Assembly (NCBI RefSeq): GCF_023008545.1
Contig: NZ_CP095399.1
Span: forward strand, 29,901-93,900
Direction: 5' to 3'
Source: Natribaculum luteum
Lineage (GTDB): Archaea > Halobacteriota > Halobacteria > Halobacteriales > Natrialbaceae
Length of the DNA: 64,000 nt
The first letter of the stretch is position 1. Each line of letters opens with the position of its first letter. Below, in pieces: positions 40,788 to 48,729 of the stretch. Both the position numbers and the translations under genes were made by a program. The notes under the pieces were generated by a model. The model was given only the letters and a program-made list of their open reading frames with translations. It ran no database searches and was not told where the DNA came from.

Positions 40788-41333
40788 TCAGCCTGATCGC
40801 GGGTCGCGATAGCCAATGACAGCGATGTCGTCGATGAACAAGACGCCCTTCATGAAGTCGAGCTTGGTCAGGCTATGCTGGTAGAGGTTGTCCGATCCAC
40901 GGTAGTTCACCGGCACGACGAGACAGCCGAACTCAATCTTCGGCCGGCTATCCTTCTGGGTGCGGTACCCCTTCTGAAACTTGAGCAGGTCGTCGCTGAC
41001 GTTCTTCCGTTTGCTCTTCTCAACCTCGATGGCGATGCGGGTGTCGGCGTCGTAGAGGTCGACGCTGTAGTTAAATCCCAGATGCGACCAGAGCTTGCAG
41101 TTCGGGTTGTAGCCGCCTGCAGCGTCCCCTTCGTACTCGTACTGCGGGAGGCAGTCGGCGATCGCGGCATCGAACGCGCCGATCTCGGTGTGTTTCGCCG
41201 AGCCATCGAAGACGCTCGTCGGAACGGCCTCAACGGCCGACCGAATCGACGCCAAAGCGTCATCAGGGAACATTTCGGACGTGGTTTGCGTGCGCCGCTC
41301 GCTCAATCGGATGACCTGCTCGACGACAACCAT
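40788..41333 (-). CDS. Restriction-endonuclease-like PD-(D/E)xK protein
   Basis: 181 residues. The core reads LGFNYSVDLYDADTRIAIEVEKSKRKNVSDDLLKFQKGY, with D-x(n)-E-V-E-K matching the PD-(D/E)xK catalytic pattern (IAIEVEKSK). Then EFGCLVVPVNYRG and FMKGVLFIDDIAVIGYRDPR follow. This resembles BglII-like type II restriction enzymes, but I see no methylase nearby, so an orphan nuclease or transfer-related enzyme is possible. ATG at residue 21 (MFPDDALASIR) could be the true start. A TTAACCAACA palindrome lies 126 bases upstream. Confidence 0.65.
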   Translation of the reverse strand: MVVVEQVIRLSERRTQTTSEMFPDDALASIRSAVEAVPTSVFDGSAKHTEIGAFDAAIADCLPQYEYEGDAAGGYNPNCKLWSHLGFNYSVDLYDADTRIAIEVEKSKRKNVSDDLLKFQKGYRTQKDSRPKIEFGCLVVPVNYRGSDNLYQHSLTKLDFMKGVLFIDDIAVIGYRDPRSG

Positions 41334-41459
41334 ACTGGCTCTCGACGAACAGAGGCCCGATAAAACCCGTCATGACGGGCGTCCATACGATCGGCTGCCA
41401 GAATACGCTCACTCGAGGGACTGGGGCAGAGATCGAAGGGATGGTTCTGCCATACAGCG

Positions 41460-41501
41460 TTAACCAACACTGTGCCGGAACTATTCCGGTGTGTTGGTTA
41501 A
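41460..41501. promoter_or_regulatory. Palindrome with TTAACCAACAC/GTGTTGGTTAA arms
   Basis: Eleven-base arms (41460-41470 and 41491-41501) match exactly and enclose a second small palindrome, CCGGAACTATTCCGG. Arms and position match the element at 19559-19600. Terminator or shared operator. Confidence 0.55.
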
Positions 41502-41510
41502 GAGCGTGCG

Positions 41511-41951
41511 CTACGTAGTCTGAAATTCCTGAACTGGCTTCACGGCGAACGTGGCTAGCTCGCTGGCTGATACGTCACGCTCGCGCTCTGCCGTCGGGGA
41601 TGCCGACCGAGTGAGGTGGGTGATGAGTTCGTCTCGCACAGTCCGTCGAGAGACGGTGGTCTCGTGCCAGCCCAGCTGATCGTCGAAGTGCTGTTTCTGG
41701 AATCGCTCGCCGACGTCGTCGACGGTGATGTACTGCGTGTGTTTCGTCCCCCACACCTGCTGGGAGACGACGACTGCCCCCACGGCCTCGTGCGTCAACT
41801 CGACGAGAGCACACTCCACGAGCGCGACAATCGATGTGTGATCGCGGTCGTTCGGGACCGTTAACTCGAGGTCTGCCCACGGGACCCCACCGTCGGGATT
41901 GGTTGCCTCTCAATGCGCCGCTCGCGTCTGGGTAGTACGTTCCGAAACCAT
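41511..41951 (-). pseudogene. Paralogue of 37562-38026 with a premature TGA at codon 14
   Basis: From ATG 41951 the frame reads MVSERTTQTRAAH, then TGA (41910-41912), then without shift EATNPDGGVPWADLELTVPN and the conserved body (VECALVELTHEAVG...). The paralogue starts MTSERQHPRD and reaches PPWSGLELRVPN at the same spacing. A CGA to TGA change would explain the stop. A GTG at 41819 might give a shortened product of 102 residues that lacks the conserved WADLELTVPN strand. A stem-loop (41973-41998) precedes the ATG. Confidence 0.65.
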
Positions 41952-42148
41952 CGTCTGCTGGGGCACGTGATGCGCCCCTCTACCCCCTTGCGGGGGCGAC
42001 AGACACCACCGGAACGCACCCGTTCACACTATGCGCTAAATCTGACACTTCCTTGAATCCAATTTCCCTATAACGGCCCCTCGGCCTGAGAGAGCCGGCG
42101 GCCTTCGCACACTGCATATCGCCTCTTTCTTTGGACGAAACACGCGAT

Positions 42149-42370
42149 ATGCAAGACACTATGACGACCTCAAATCGAAGAAGAACCTCGTCGGGCAGAT
42201 TTGAGAGTGTAGAAAGTACCTCGACGAGTTCCGAGATTATTCTGCGATTTCAAAAATTGCTCGACGACGGGGTAACAGAGGTGATATCGGTCGTATCTGT
42301 ATTTCTTGGGGTCGCTGCTTCACCTGTTCTGAGTCCCTCGAGGTCCCCAGATCAGCACTTCGAGTCATGA
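42149..42370 (+). CDS. Doubtful small protein upstream of the transfer region
   Basis: 73 residues from ATG 42149 (MQDTMTTSNRRRTSSGRFES); ATG 42161 is an alternative. A Ser/Thr-rich start is followed by IILRFQKLLDDGVTEVISVVSVFLGVAASPVL, which includes a possible single membrane helix. It is convergent with the primase-associated gene at 42492. Codon bias is mixed. No homologue is recognised and it may be spurious. Confidence 0.3.
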   Translation: MQDTMTTSNRRRTSSGRFESVESTSTSSEIILRFQKLLDDGVTEVISVVSVFLGVAASPVLSPSRSPDQHFES

Positions 42371-42491
42371 AATACCCCCGATTCTCTCGATTCCGGTCGT
42401 GTTAGCCGCTGAAAATTGCTCGACGGGAATTCAAAAGGGGCTGGCTTTGGTCTGCAACACAACCCTCGAAAATCTGATGGAAGTCTATGAT

Positions 42492-44015
42492 TTAGAATTT
42501 CTCAGCGGAACCAGCGGACTGCTCGTCGACTTGTTCGTACATCTCATCTGGGAACGAGAGACTGCCCCAGATTGAGTAGGGACACTGGTCTTGACCGATG
42601 CAGTAGCGCTGCATATCGTCGTTATCGCAGTTCATCGGCAACGGCGTGTCGCCGTCGATCGTATTCGAAAACTCATAGCGGACCTGGTACTCAGTCTTCT
42701 GTTCGTCATACCATGGCCACCGGGAGAAGACGTCTTTGAGGTCTGCGACGATTTCGTCGAGGCTGCTGTCTTGGTACTGCGGCAGCCACATCACCATCCG
42801 CGCGAAGTTGTAGAGGTCCTTCCGCACCGGCTTCTTTTCGTGGAGTCGCTCCTCCATATTCGCCATACAAGGAAGTTCGAAGAGGTCCTCGATCTCCGTC
42901 ACCTCGATCTGTTCCGCGCCGTAGCCGGCTCGCCCGATCCGGTAGGTGTTGACGCGCCCGTCGCGGTCAATCGTGATCGCCGAATGTGACTCGTGGTCGG
43001 CCAGCGTCTTCGCAAGACTACTCGGACTCGAGATCCAGTCTGCGACTGACGTTTCCCAGTCGTCGTCAGGCTCATACGCTTCGACCGCCCGATAGAGATC
43101 TTTTGCCGTGTAGAACTCCCCTTGCTGGACGACATCGTCGGGAGCGGCGTTGAGTGCCCGTCGAAGCACACGGATTGTCCGCTCACCACGGTCCCAGTTC
43201 CGCCAGATACGCTCGTGATGGCCAGTCTCGAGGAAGCGGTCGATCCGCTCTGTGATCGCCGACTCATTCGTGGTCAGCCACGTCAGCTGATCGTCTGAGA
43301 GTTCGTCCTCCTGAACGCGCAAGAGCTTCTTGAACGCCCGCTCAGCATAGTCACGATACTTGCTGTCGAAATCACCGACTGGGACGTACAGGTGGTTGTC
43401 TTTCACTCGGGACAGTATCTCTCCACCGCCGTCCATCCCCGTGGACGACTCCTCGTCCCGGACGAGGCATTTCCGTGAAGCCGCCGCCATCGGGATTTCA
43501 AGGTACAGACTCTCCCCGAACTCCGGCATCTCTTTGATCCCCGTACAAACCCGTCCGGGATGCGGGCCATCTTCGCCCGGCTCCTTACTATACAGCACCT
43601 CAGCGATGTCTTGCTGGAGCGATCCATCGCCGTGAATGCGGATGAGTGAGGCGAGATTGTTGACGTACAACTCTCGAATGTTATAGAGTACCTGGATGTT
43701 CCGTGGGGAGGCGTGCTCAAATCTCGGGTGTTCCTTCACGCAGATCGCACTCAACGTCGCAAGCACGGCGAGCGTCCCGGGCTCATCGACGAACGGCTCA
43801 TCGGCAGCGTCGGCGCGAACCTGCGCTTTGAACGTCGCTGTTCCGAACCGCTCGATATCGTTCAAGAGGTCCTCGGGCTGGTCTTCGCCGTCGACGATGT
43901 ATCGATTGTAGCCACGCGTAAACAGCTGGTTGATGCGTATATCTCCATACTCCAGCGGGAGCGCTGCAATCCGATAGGCGGCATCCGTGTCATCAATTGG
44001 GGTACTCGGACTCAT
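42492..44015 (-). CDS. PriL-like primase large-subunit/primase-associated protein
   Basis: 507 residues. The C-terminus has MNCDNDDMQRYCIGQDQCPYSIWGSLSF, a cysteine cluster (C, C, C spaced as C-x8-C-x5-C) recalling the iron-sulphur domain of archaeal PriL. The rest is helical (NIRELYVNNLASLIRIHGDGSLQQDIAEVLY; EDELSDDQLTWLTTNESAITERIDRFLE). Its start overlaps the end of the PriS-like gene by four bases, as expected for two subunits of a complex. The likely role is to bind primer-template DNA and support primer synthesis on conjugative or replicating plasmid DNA. Confidence 0.75.
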   Translation of the reverse strand: MSPSTPIDDTDAAYRIAALPLEYGDIRINQLFTRGYNRYIVDGEDQPEDLLNDIERFGTATFKAQVRADAADEPFVDEPGTLAVLATLSAICVKEHPRFEHASPRNIQVLYNIRELYVNNLASLIRIHGDGSLQQDIAEVLYSKEPGEDGPHPGRVCTGIKEMPEFGESLYLEIPMAAASRKCLVRDEESSTGMDGGGEILSRVKDNHLYVPVGDFDSKYRDYAERAFKKLLRVQEDELSDDQLTWLTTNESAITERIDRFLETGHHERIWRNWDRGERTIRVLRRALNAAPDDVVQQGEFYTAKDLYRAVEAYEPDDDWETSVADWISSPSSLAKTLADHESHSAITIDRDGRVNTYRIGRAGYGAEQIEVTEIEDLFELPCMANMEERLHEKKPVRKDLYNFARMVMWLPQYQDSSLDEIVADLKDVFSRWPWYDEQKTEYQVRYEFSNTIDGDTPLPMNCDNDDMQRYCIGQDQCPYSIWGSLSFPDEMYEQVDEQSAGSAEKF

Positions 44016-44896
44016 TCCTCAATCACCTCTGGGGTCGCCGATCGAACGTCGAAATCCGGGCTTTCGATAGGTTGGACGATGCTACAGACGTCGGCATGGA
44101 GCGAGTATGGCAGGCGGGCGACCCGCCGGCGGTCGGCCGTCACGACGGGATCGATGGGGATCTCGTAGGTCTCGAGGAGGAGGTCGTTTAACACCTCGCG
44201 ACTCTGTTCGTCGTATCGATGCGCCAGGTCGGTGTCAAGGAGGTAGACGTGGATACCTTGTCCACTGTACACGGCCAACGTCTTCTCGGCATTGAAGTCA
44301 TCCTCAAAGATATCACGCACTTCGAACCCGAACTCGATAGCGCGGTCGACATCCTCGAAGGCATACGGATACCCCGCGGGGGCAGCATCGAGGATTCCTG
44401 CAGCCTCAAGGAGCGCATCGTTGTCTTGGTCGCCAACGTCCTCCGAGACCGTATCCGCGGCTCGTTTTCGGGCGATCTCTTTCGCGTCGATATCTACCAA
44501 GAGAACCCAGGGCCGCTCCCAGTGGTCCAGTGCGTAATAGACGGCGTCGGGGCGTGGATCCGGTTTCTCCAGCACCTCTGGGTCAGCGAGTGCGAACTCG
44601 CTTCGTTCGAGGAGATCGTTTCGAGCAGGGTGCCGAATGAACTCTATAACGTCCTCGAACGTACTGAACTCGGCAGTCGTTCGTTCTCCGGTTGCATCCG
44701 TCTGCCACGTATCTCGGCGGATGAAGTCCTTGTCAGGAATGTCGTCTTTGCGAACGGGATGGGGATCTCGGAAGGCGACCGCGTACTGTTTCGGCCCGTC
44801 AGCCGTGATGAACTCTGGGAGGTTGTCGACGTAGCGGGGGAACTCCTCGGCGTAGTAGGCGTAGATCTCCTCGCGGGTTGCCTGTCGCCATGTCAT
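44012..44896 (-). CDS. PriS-like archaeo-eukaryotic primase small subunit
   Basis: 294 residues. Primase motifs are clear: RPWVLLVDIDAKEIARKRA (DxD metal motif I), KTLAVYSGQGIHVYLLD (SGxGxH motif II) and DPVVTADRRRVARLPYSLH (motif III, R/K-rich with R-x-P-x-SLH). The N-terminus has FITADGPKQYAVAFRD. This matches archaeal PriS without a separate zinc knob. It overlaps the coupling-ATPase gene and the PriL-like gene by four bases each, placing priming in the transfer operon. Confidence 0.85.
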   Translation of the reverse strand: MTWRQATREEIYAYYAEEFPRYVDNLPEFITADGPKQYAVAFRDPHPVRKDDIPDKDFIRRDTWQTDATGERTTAEFSTFEDVIEFIRHPARNDLLERSEFALADPEVLEKPDPRPDAVYYALDHWERPWVLLVDIDAKEIARKRAADTVSEDVGDQDNDALLEAAGILDAAPAGYPYAFEDVDRAIEFGFEVRDIFEDDFNAEKTLAVYSGQGIHVYLLDTDLAHRYDEQSREVLNDLLLETYEIPIDPVVTADRRRVARLPYSLHADVCSIVQPIESPDFDVRSATPEVIEE

Positions 44897-47800
44897 GAAT
44901 CGACCTCCTCTTTGAGGTTTGTGAAGCCATGAACGGTAGTCAGACCTGATGCATCAAGTTCGTCGACTGCTTCTTTGATGTTCGAGAACGACCGTGCCGC
45001 CCGTCCACTGACGCTCTCCTCGATTCGGTCTGCTTCGGCAAGCCTGTCAAGCACCTCGATAGCCGTCTGGCGGTTGTTGAAAGCCCAAATCGCGTCGGCA
45101 TCTACCGCGCTGAGCTTATCGTAGTCGTCAACAGGTGCGTGGCTGTTGTTACTCGGGAGCTCAGCTTCGCCGACCCAAACAAGTTCTCCAGCGTCGGTGA
45201 ATGCAGCCACATCAAACACGGTCTCGTCGTCGTACTCGTAGTATGGTTCGACGCGGACGACGTCGTCCTGCTGTTGGAGCCACGATTCGAGGAGGCGAAC
45301 GCCGACCTTGTGTGGGGTTTTCTCCCCGATATCTCCTTGCCCAGGTCCTACCTGGAGTTTCTGTCCGAGCAGTTCCCGCCCTGCCGGAAGGACAGTGTAG
45401 TACTTTTGACCTGCTGCGGACTCCTCCTCGAGGAGGTTCTGATCTTTGAGCCGTTCTAAATGAAGGTCCTCGAACTCGTCTCGAAGGGACCGCATCGAGT
45501 CGAGAAGCGTGTACTCAGTGGACTCTCGGTTCATCACTTCGAGGACGCGGCTCAAGAACTGGACATCACTACGGTTGAGCCCACGGTTCCGGAGTTCATC
45601 ATCGGGGACAGGAACCTCACTTGCTTGGACAGGGGATGAACCGTTCTCCGGCTGCTCGTTCTCGTCGACCGGTGTCTCCTCCTCGTTTTCGAACGCTCCG
45701 CCAAACAACGAGCTGATCTTCTGACCACTCTCCTGTGGTTCGGCCTCGTCGCTACCCGTGTCGTGCGATGTTGAGGGGGTCTCGGTTGCTGCTTGCTCGA
45801 TGAACGAAGACTGTGTGTGATCCGTTTGATCCGTTTTAGTGGCCTCATCGTCAGCTGCAATTGTCGTATCAACGCCCGCACTTCCCCAGTCAGCCTCTTT
45901 CGATGCAGTACTCGATGTGGTCGGCTCAGTAAGCCCGTACTGGGTTCGTGTCCGCTCGATCATCTGTGGCCGGGACACGGACTGGAAATGGTCTTCCTGC
46001 AGCTCTGCAAGCGGCTGGTCGCTTTCTGGATGGCCCGCTGCTATCGGGAGCGGCTTCACTGAGAACGGGGCTGGACCTGTTTCCCCAAATGACGGGCTCG
46101 GGAGTTGGACAATCCATTCGCCACTGGGAAGTGTGTTGATCCGATTCCGAAGGTCAGTGGGGCTCAGGTCTTCGTGGGCCAACGACTCAGCAAGGTCGCG
46201 CTCGATGGAGATATTCCCGATGAGCTTCGTTTTGATGTTGTTCAGGACCTCGTCGTAGGCACGCTCACTTCGATTTCGGACCTGCCCAGGGAACTGCATC
46301 ACCAGTCCCATGCTCAGGCCGAACGATCGTCCCTGGGGAAGCAACTGCTCGGAAACGAGTTTCGTTGATGCGACGGGGGCCGCCTCCTCGATGATGAGGT
46401 TGGAGAGGTTCTCGTAGTCCGTGTTCCCGTCACGTCGACGCACTTGCACAGCATCCCAGAGATTACTCAACAGGAGGAGCGTGATCGCTCGCTGTGCCTC
46501 CGGACGGAGATCGCCCAAGTCGAACAGGATCGTGGCGTCTTCCTCGAGGAACTCGCGGAAGTCAAAGCGATTGTCGATGTATTCGCCATCATCGTCCTGT
46601 TCCGGAACGTGGCTGAAGATACGTCGCAGGTGTGCGTCTTCTCTGAGTTTATCGAGACGGTTGCCGACAGCATCCATCGACACCTGGAACTGGTGGTCGT
46701 CCTTCGCAAAGTGCCGTGTGAGCGATTCTTCGACGTTCCTGTTGTCTGCTGAAACTGGTGGAATAGTTCGCTCTTGTTGCATCCGGAGTGCTGCAGCGAA
46801 GAGGTCATCAAGACCGAAGACGTTGCTACCGTACTCTTCGTCGAAGAGGGCCTTGATGAGGTAGCTGACGATTTCGTTGGCGACGAACGCCTGTCCGTAC
46901 TGCTCACGACCCATAATCATCCGCAGGATGTCGTGGAAGTGATCGACTTTGTCCTGAATCGCGTCCTCACGGTTGCGCCCGGCTTCCAGTGCAGGCCGGA
47001 TGTCGAAGAAGGAGAACGCAGGGACGTTCTCTGGAACGCGGAATTGGTAGACGTCGTCCAATCCGTTGAAGCGTTGGTAGTGACAGCGAAGATAGTTCTT
47101 GCACATCCCGTCGCCTTTTGGGTCAACGATGACGACGGGACCACCGGTCGTCTCTCGGAGAGACAGCGCGTCGTTGATGATCGCCTTCGATTTCCCACCG
47201 CCAGTCGACGCGAAGCGACCGTAGTGCGTCGTCAACAGATTTGGAGGAACACGGATCGGGGTCGGTCGCGGCTCGCCGTTCTCGTCGAGCGCATATCCAA
47301 TGGCCATCCCGTCTTGGAATTGCTGAATCAGATCCGGGTTAGGCCATGGCAACGGATTCCGACTTTGTTGCTCGGCACGAGTACCCCGCGTTCCCTCAAC
47401 CGTCAACTGTTCGGAAGAAGGAACCAACACAAAGTTCGCGAGTTCTGTTCCACAGAGAACCAACTCGGATCGGGTTTTGCCTCGTCCGATCGTCAGTTCG
47501 CGGTTGAGGAGGCGCTGCAGGGCGGCTCGTGCGTTCTTCCGCTTCGTTTTCTCACGGAACCCACTCTCGCGGAGGCGTTTCCCCTCAACCTCGTAGAACG
47601 GCCCGTCAAGCGGATCGAACACTGGGAGTAACGAATCCATGCGGGCATCGAGATCGTCACGAGTGTCCTCAGAGGGAACGCCGATAGCGCGGATATTGGC
47701 CGTGAACGACCGTTTAGCGTCCTTCGCATCGATGTACTCGATTCGTTTCTCGACGGATTCGCTGATCTGCCGTTCGCCCTGATCGTTCTGTTGGTCTTCG

Positions 47801-48729
47801 ACCTCGAGAAACGACCCGACGACCTCTTGGAAGAACGTATCCCGGCCGTCGACAAGGTCTTCTTTCCGAAGCTCGGCATCGGACTGCCAGCTAGATCGTC
47901 GTTGGAAGACGACCTGGAACGCGATCGGCGCTGTCGCCTCTATTAAGTGGTCGATCAGCGACGCGAGTGCTGCGCCGGGTTGGTCGACGGACGGAAAGTC
48001 ATCATTCGTCTCCGCCGCTGTGAACGGCGTCAGCGAAGTCATCCAATCCTGCTTTCGCACCGCGGATCCACACCACCGGACCCCAAGCGGAGAGACAGCG
48101 TCTTCCGACGGGCGAGCCAAAACCGTCCCCTCCGGTGTCATCGTCGGCTTCTCGACGGTCGGCCGCTCCCCGTCATCTGGAAGTGCATCGGGCGGAGAGA
48201 GTTCGAGGACGGACTCTTCGACGGCAATGTGATGATCCGGTACTGTGGTGGATGTTGTACCGCCGTCGACAATCGGATCTGCTTCCGCTGGCTCGGGATC
48301 GGGGTCATCCGCTTCCTCATCGACGAGATCGTACTGTTCCGCCGGACCAAACTCGTACTGAAGTTGTCCGGATTCGTAGTGCTCGACGAATTCCTGCGGT
48401 GTGAACTCGACCGGCTGGATGAGACGTGCAGCCACGTCGATGTCGACGCGTTCGATATCGAACGTATCCGGATAGATGGAGCGGAGACGCTTCTCGAGCG
48501 TCTCGAGATGCGCATCGGCCCCGTAGAAGAACTCCACGGGGTCGTTCGGACCATCGCTCATTGCGAGGAACTCGAATCGGGGCGGTGTCTCACTGTGGAG
48601 CGGATTCAGCTTCGACCGAAGGCCCGATGACCCGGGCGTAGTCAGTTTGTGGAGACTGGCGAGGACACGAGGGATATGCTCCGGATCGAGTCGCTCAGAC
48701 GTCGGCGTTACGCACAGATACTCAGTCAT
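44893..48729 (-). CDS. VirD4/TraG-like conjugative coupling ATPase
   Basis: 1278 residues from ATG 48729 (MTEYLCVTPTSERLDPE), overlapping the VirB4 stop by eight bases; the extension to 49041 is rejected. Walker A ASTGGGKS (507-514), then VVIVDPKGDGM, and Walker B NLIIEEAAPVAS place it among T4SS coupling proteins/FtsK-HerA ATPases. The N-terminal ~200 residues resemble a VirB4-like N-terminal domain. The C-terminal ~300 residues carry an acidic linker, a winged-helix-like domain and a restriction-endonuclease-like fold (FDVAAFTDAGELVWVGEAEL). It should deliver relaxed DNA to the channel. The large C-terminal extension is unusual. Confidence 0.82.
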   Translation of the reverse strand: MTEYLCVTPTSERLDPEHIPRVLASLHKLTTPGSSGLRSKLNPLHSETPPRFEFLAMSDGPNDPVEFFYGADAHLETLEKRLRSIYPDTFDIERVDIDVAARLIQPVEFTPQEFVEHYESGQLQYEFGPAEQYDLVDEEADDPDPEPAEADPIVDGGTTSTTVPDHHIAVEESVLELSPPDALPDDGERPTVEKPTMTPEGTVLARPSEDAVSPLGVRWCGSAVRKQDWMTSLTPFTAAETNDDFPSVDQPGAALASLIDHLIEATAPIAFQVVFQRRSSWQSDAELRKEDLVDGRDTFFQEVVGSFLEVEDQQNDQGERQISESVEKRIEYIDAKDAKRSFTANIRAIGVPSEDTRDDLDARMDSLLPVFDPLDGPFYEVEGKRLRESGFREKTKRKNARAALQRLLNRELTIGRGKTRSELVLCGTELANFVLVPSSEQLTVEGTRGTRAEQQSRNPLPWPNPDLIQQFQDGMAIGYALDENGEPRPTPIRVPPNLLTTHYGRFASTGGGKSKAIINDALSLRETTGGPVVIVDPKGDGMCKNYLRCHYQRFNGLDDVYQFRVPENVPAFSFFDIRPALEAGRNREDAIQDKVDHFHDILRMIMGREQYGQAFVANEIVSYLIKALFDEEYGSNVFGLDDLFAAALRMQQERTIPPVSADNRNVEESLTRHFAKDDHQFQVSMDAVGNRLDKLREDAHLRRIFSHVPEQDDDGEYIDNRFDFREFLEEDATILFDLGDLRPEAQRAITLLLLSNLWDAVQVRRRDGNTDYENLSNLIIEEAAPVASTKLVSEQLLPQGRSFGLSMGLVMQFPGQVRNRSERAYDEVLNNIKTKLIGNISIERDLAESLAHEDLSPTDLRNRINTLPSGEWIVQLPSPSFGETGPAPFSVKPLPIAAGHPESDQPLAELQEDHFQSVSRPQMIERTRTQYGLTEPTTSSTASKEADWGSAGVDTTIAADDEATKTDQTDHTQSSFIEQAATETPSTSHDTGSDEAEPQESGQKISSLFGGAFENEEETPVDENEQPENGSSPVQASEVPVPDDELRNRGLNRSDVQFLSRVLEVMNRESTEYTLLDSMRSLRDEFEDLHLERLKDQNLLEEESAAGQKYYTVLPAGRELLGQKLQVGPGQGDIGEKTPHKVGVRLLESWLQQQDDVVRVEPYYEYDDETVFDVAAFTDAGELVWVGEAELPSNNSHAPVDDYDKLSAVDADAIWAFNNRQTAIEVLDRLAEADRIEESVSGRAARSFSNIKEAVDELDASGLTTVHGFTNLKEEVDS

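Noticed and set aside
41910..41912. TGA as selenocysteine codon
   Set aside because: Haloarchaea are not known to use selenocysteine, and the paralogue does not have Cys there; a nonsense change is simpler.
46774..47631. 285-residue plus-strand frame
   Set aside because: Antisense to the coupling ATPase, as are several other long frames in 44-56 kb caused by high GC content.
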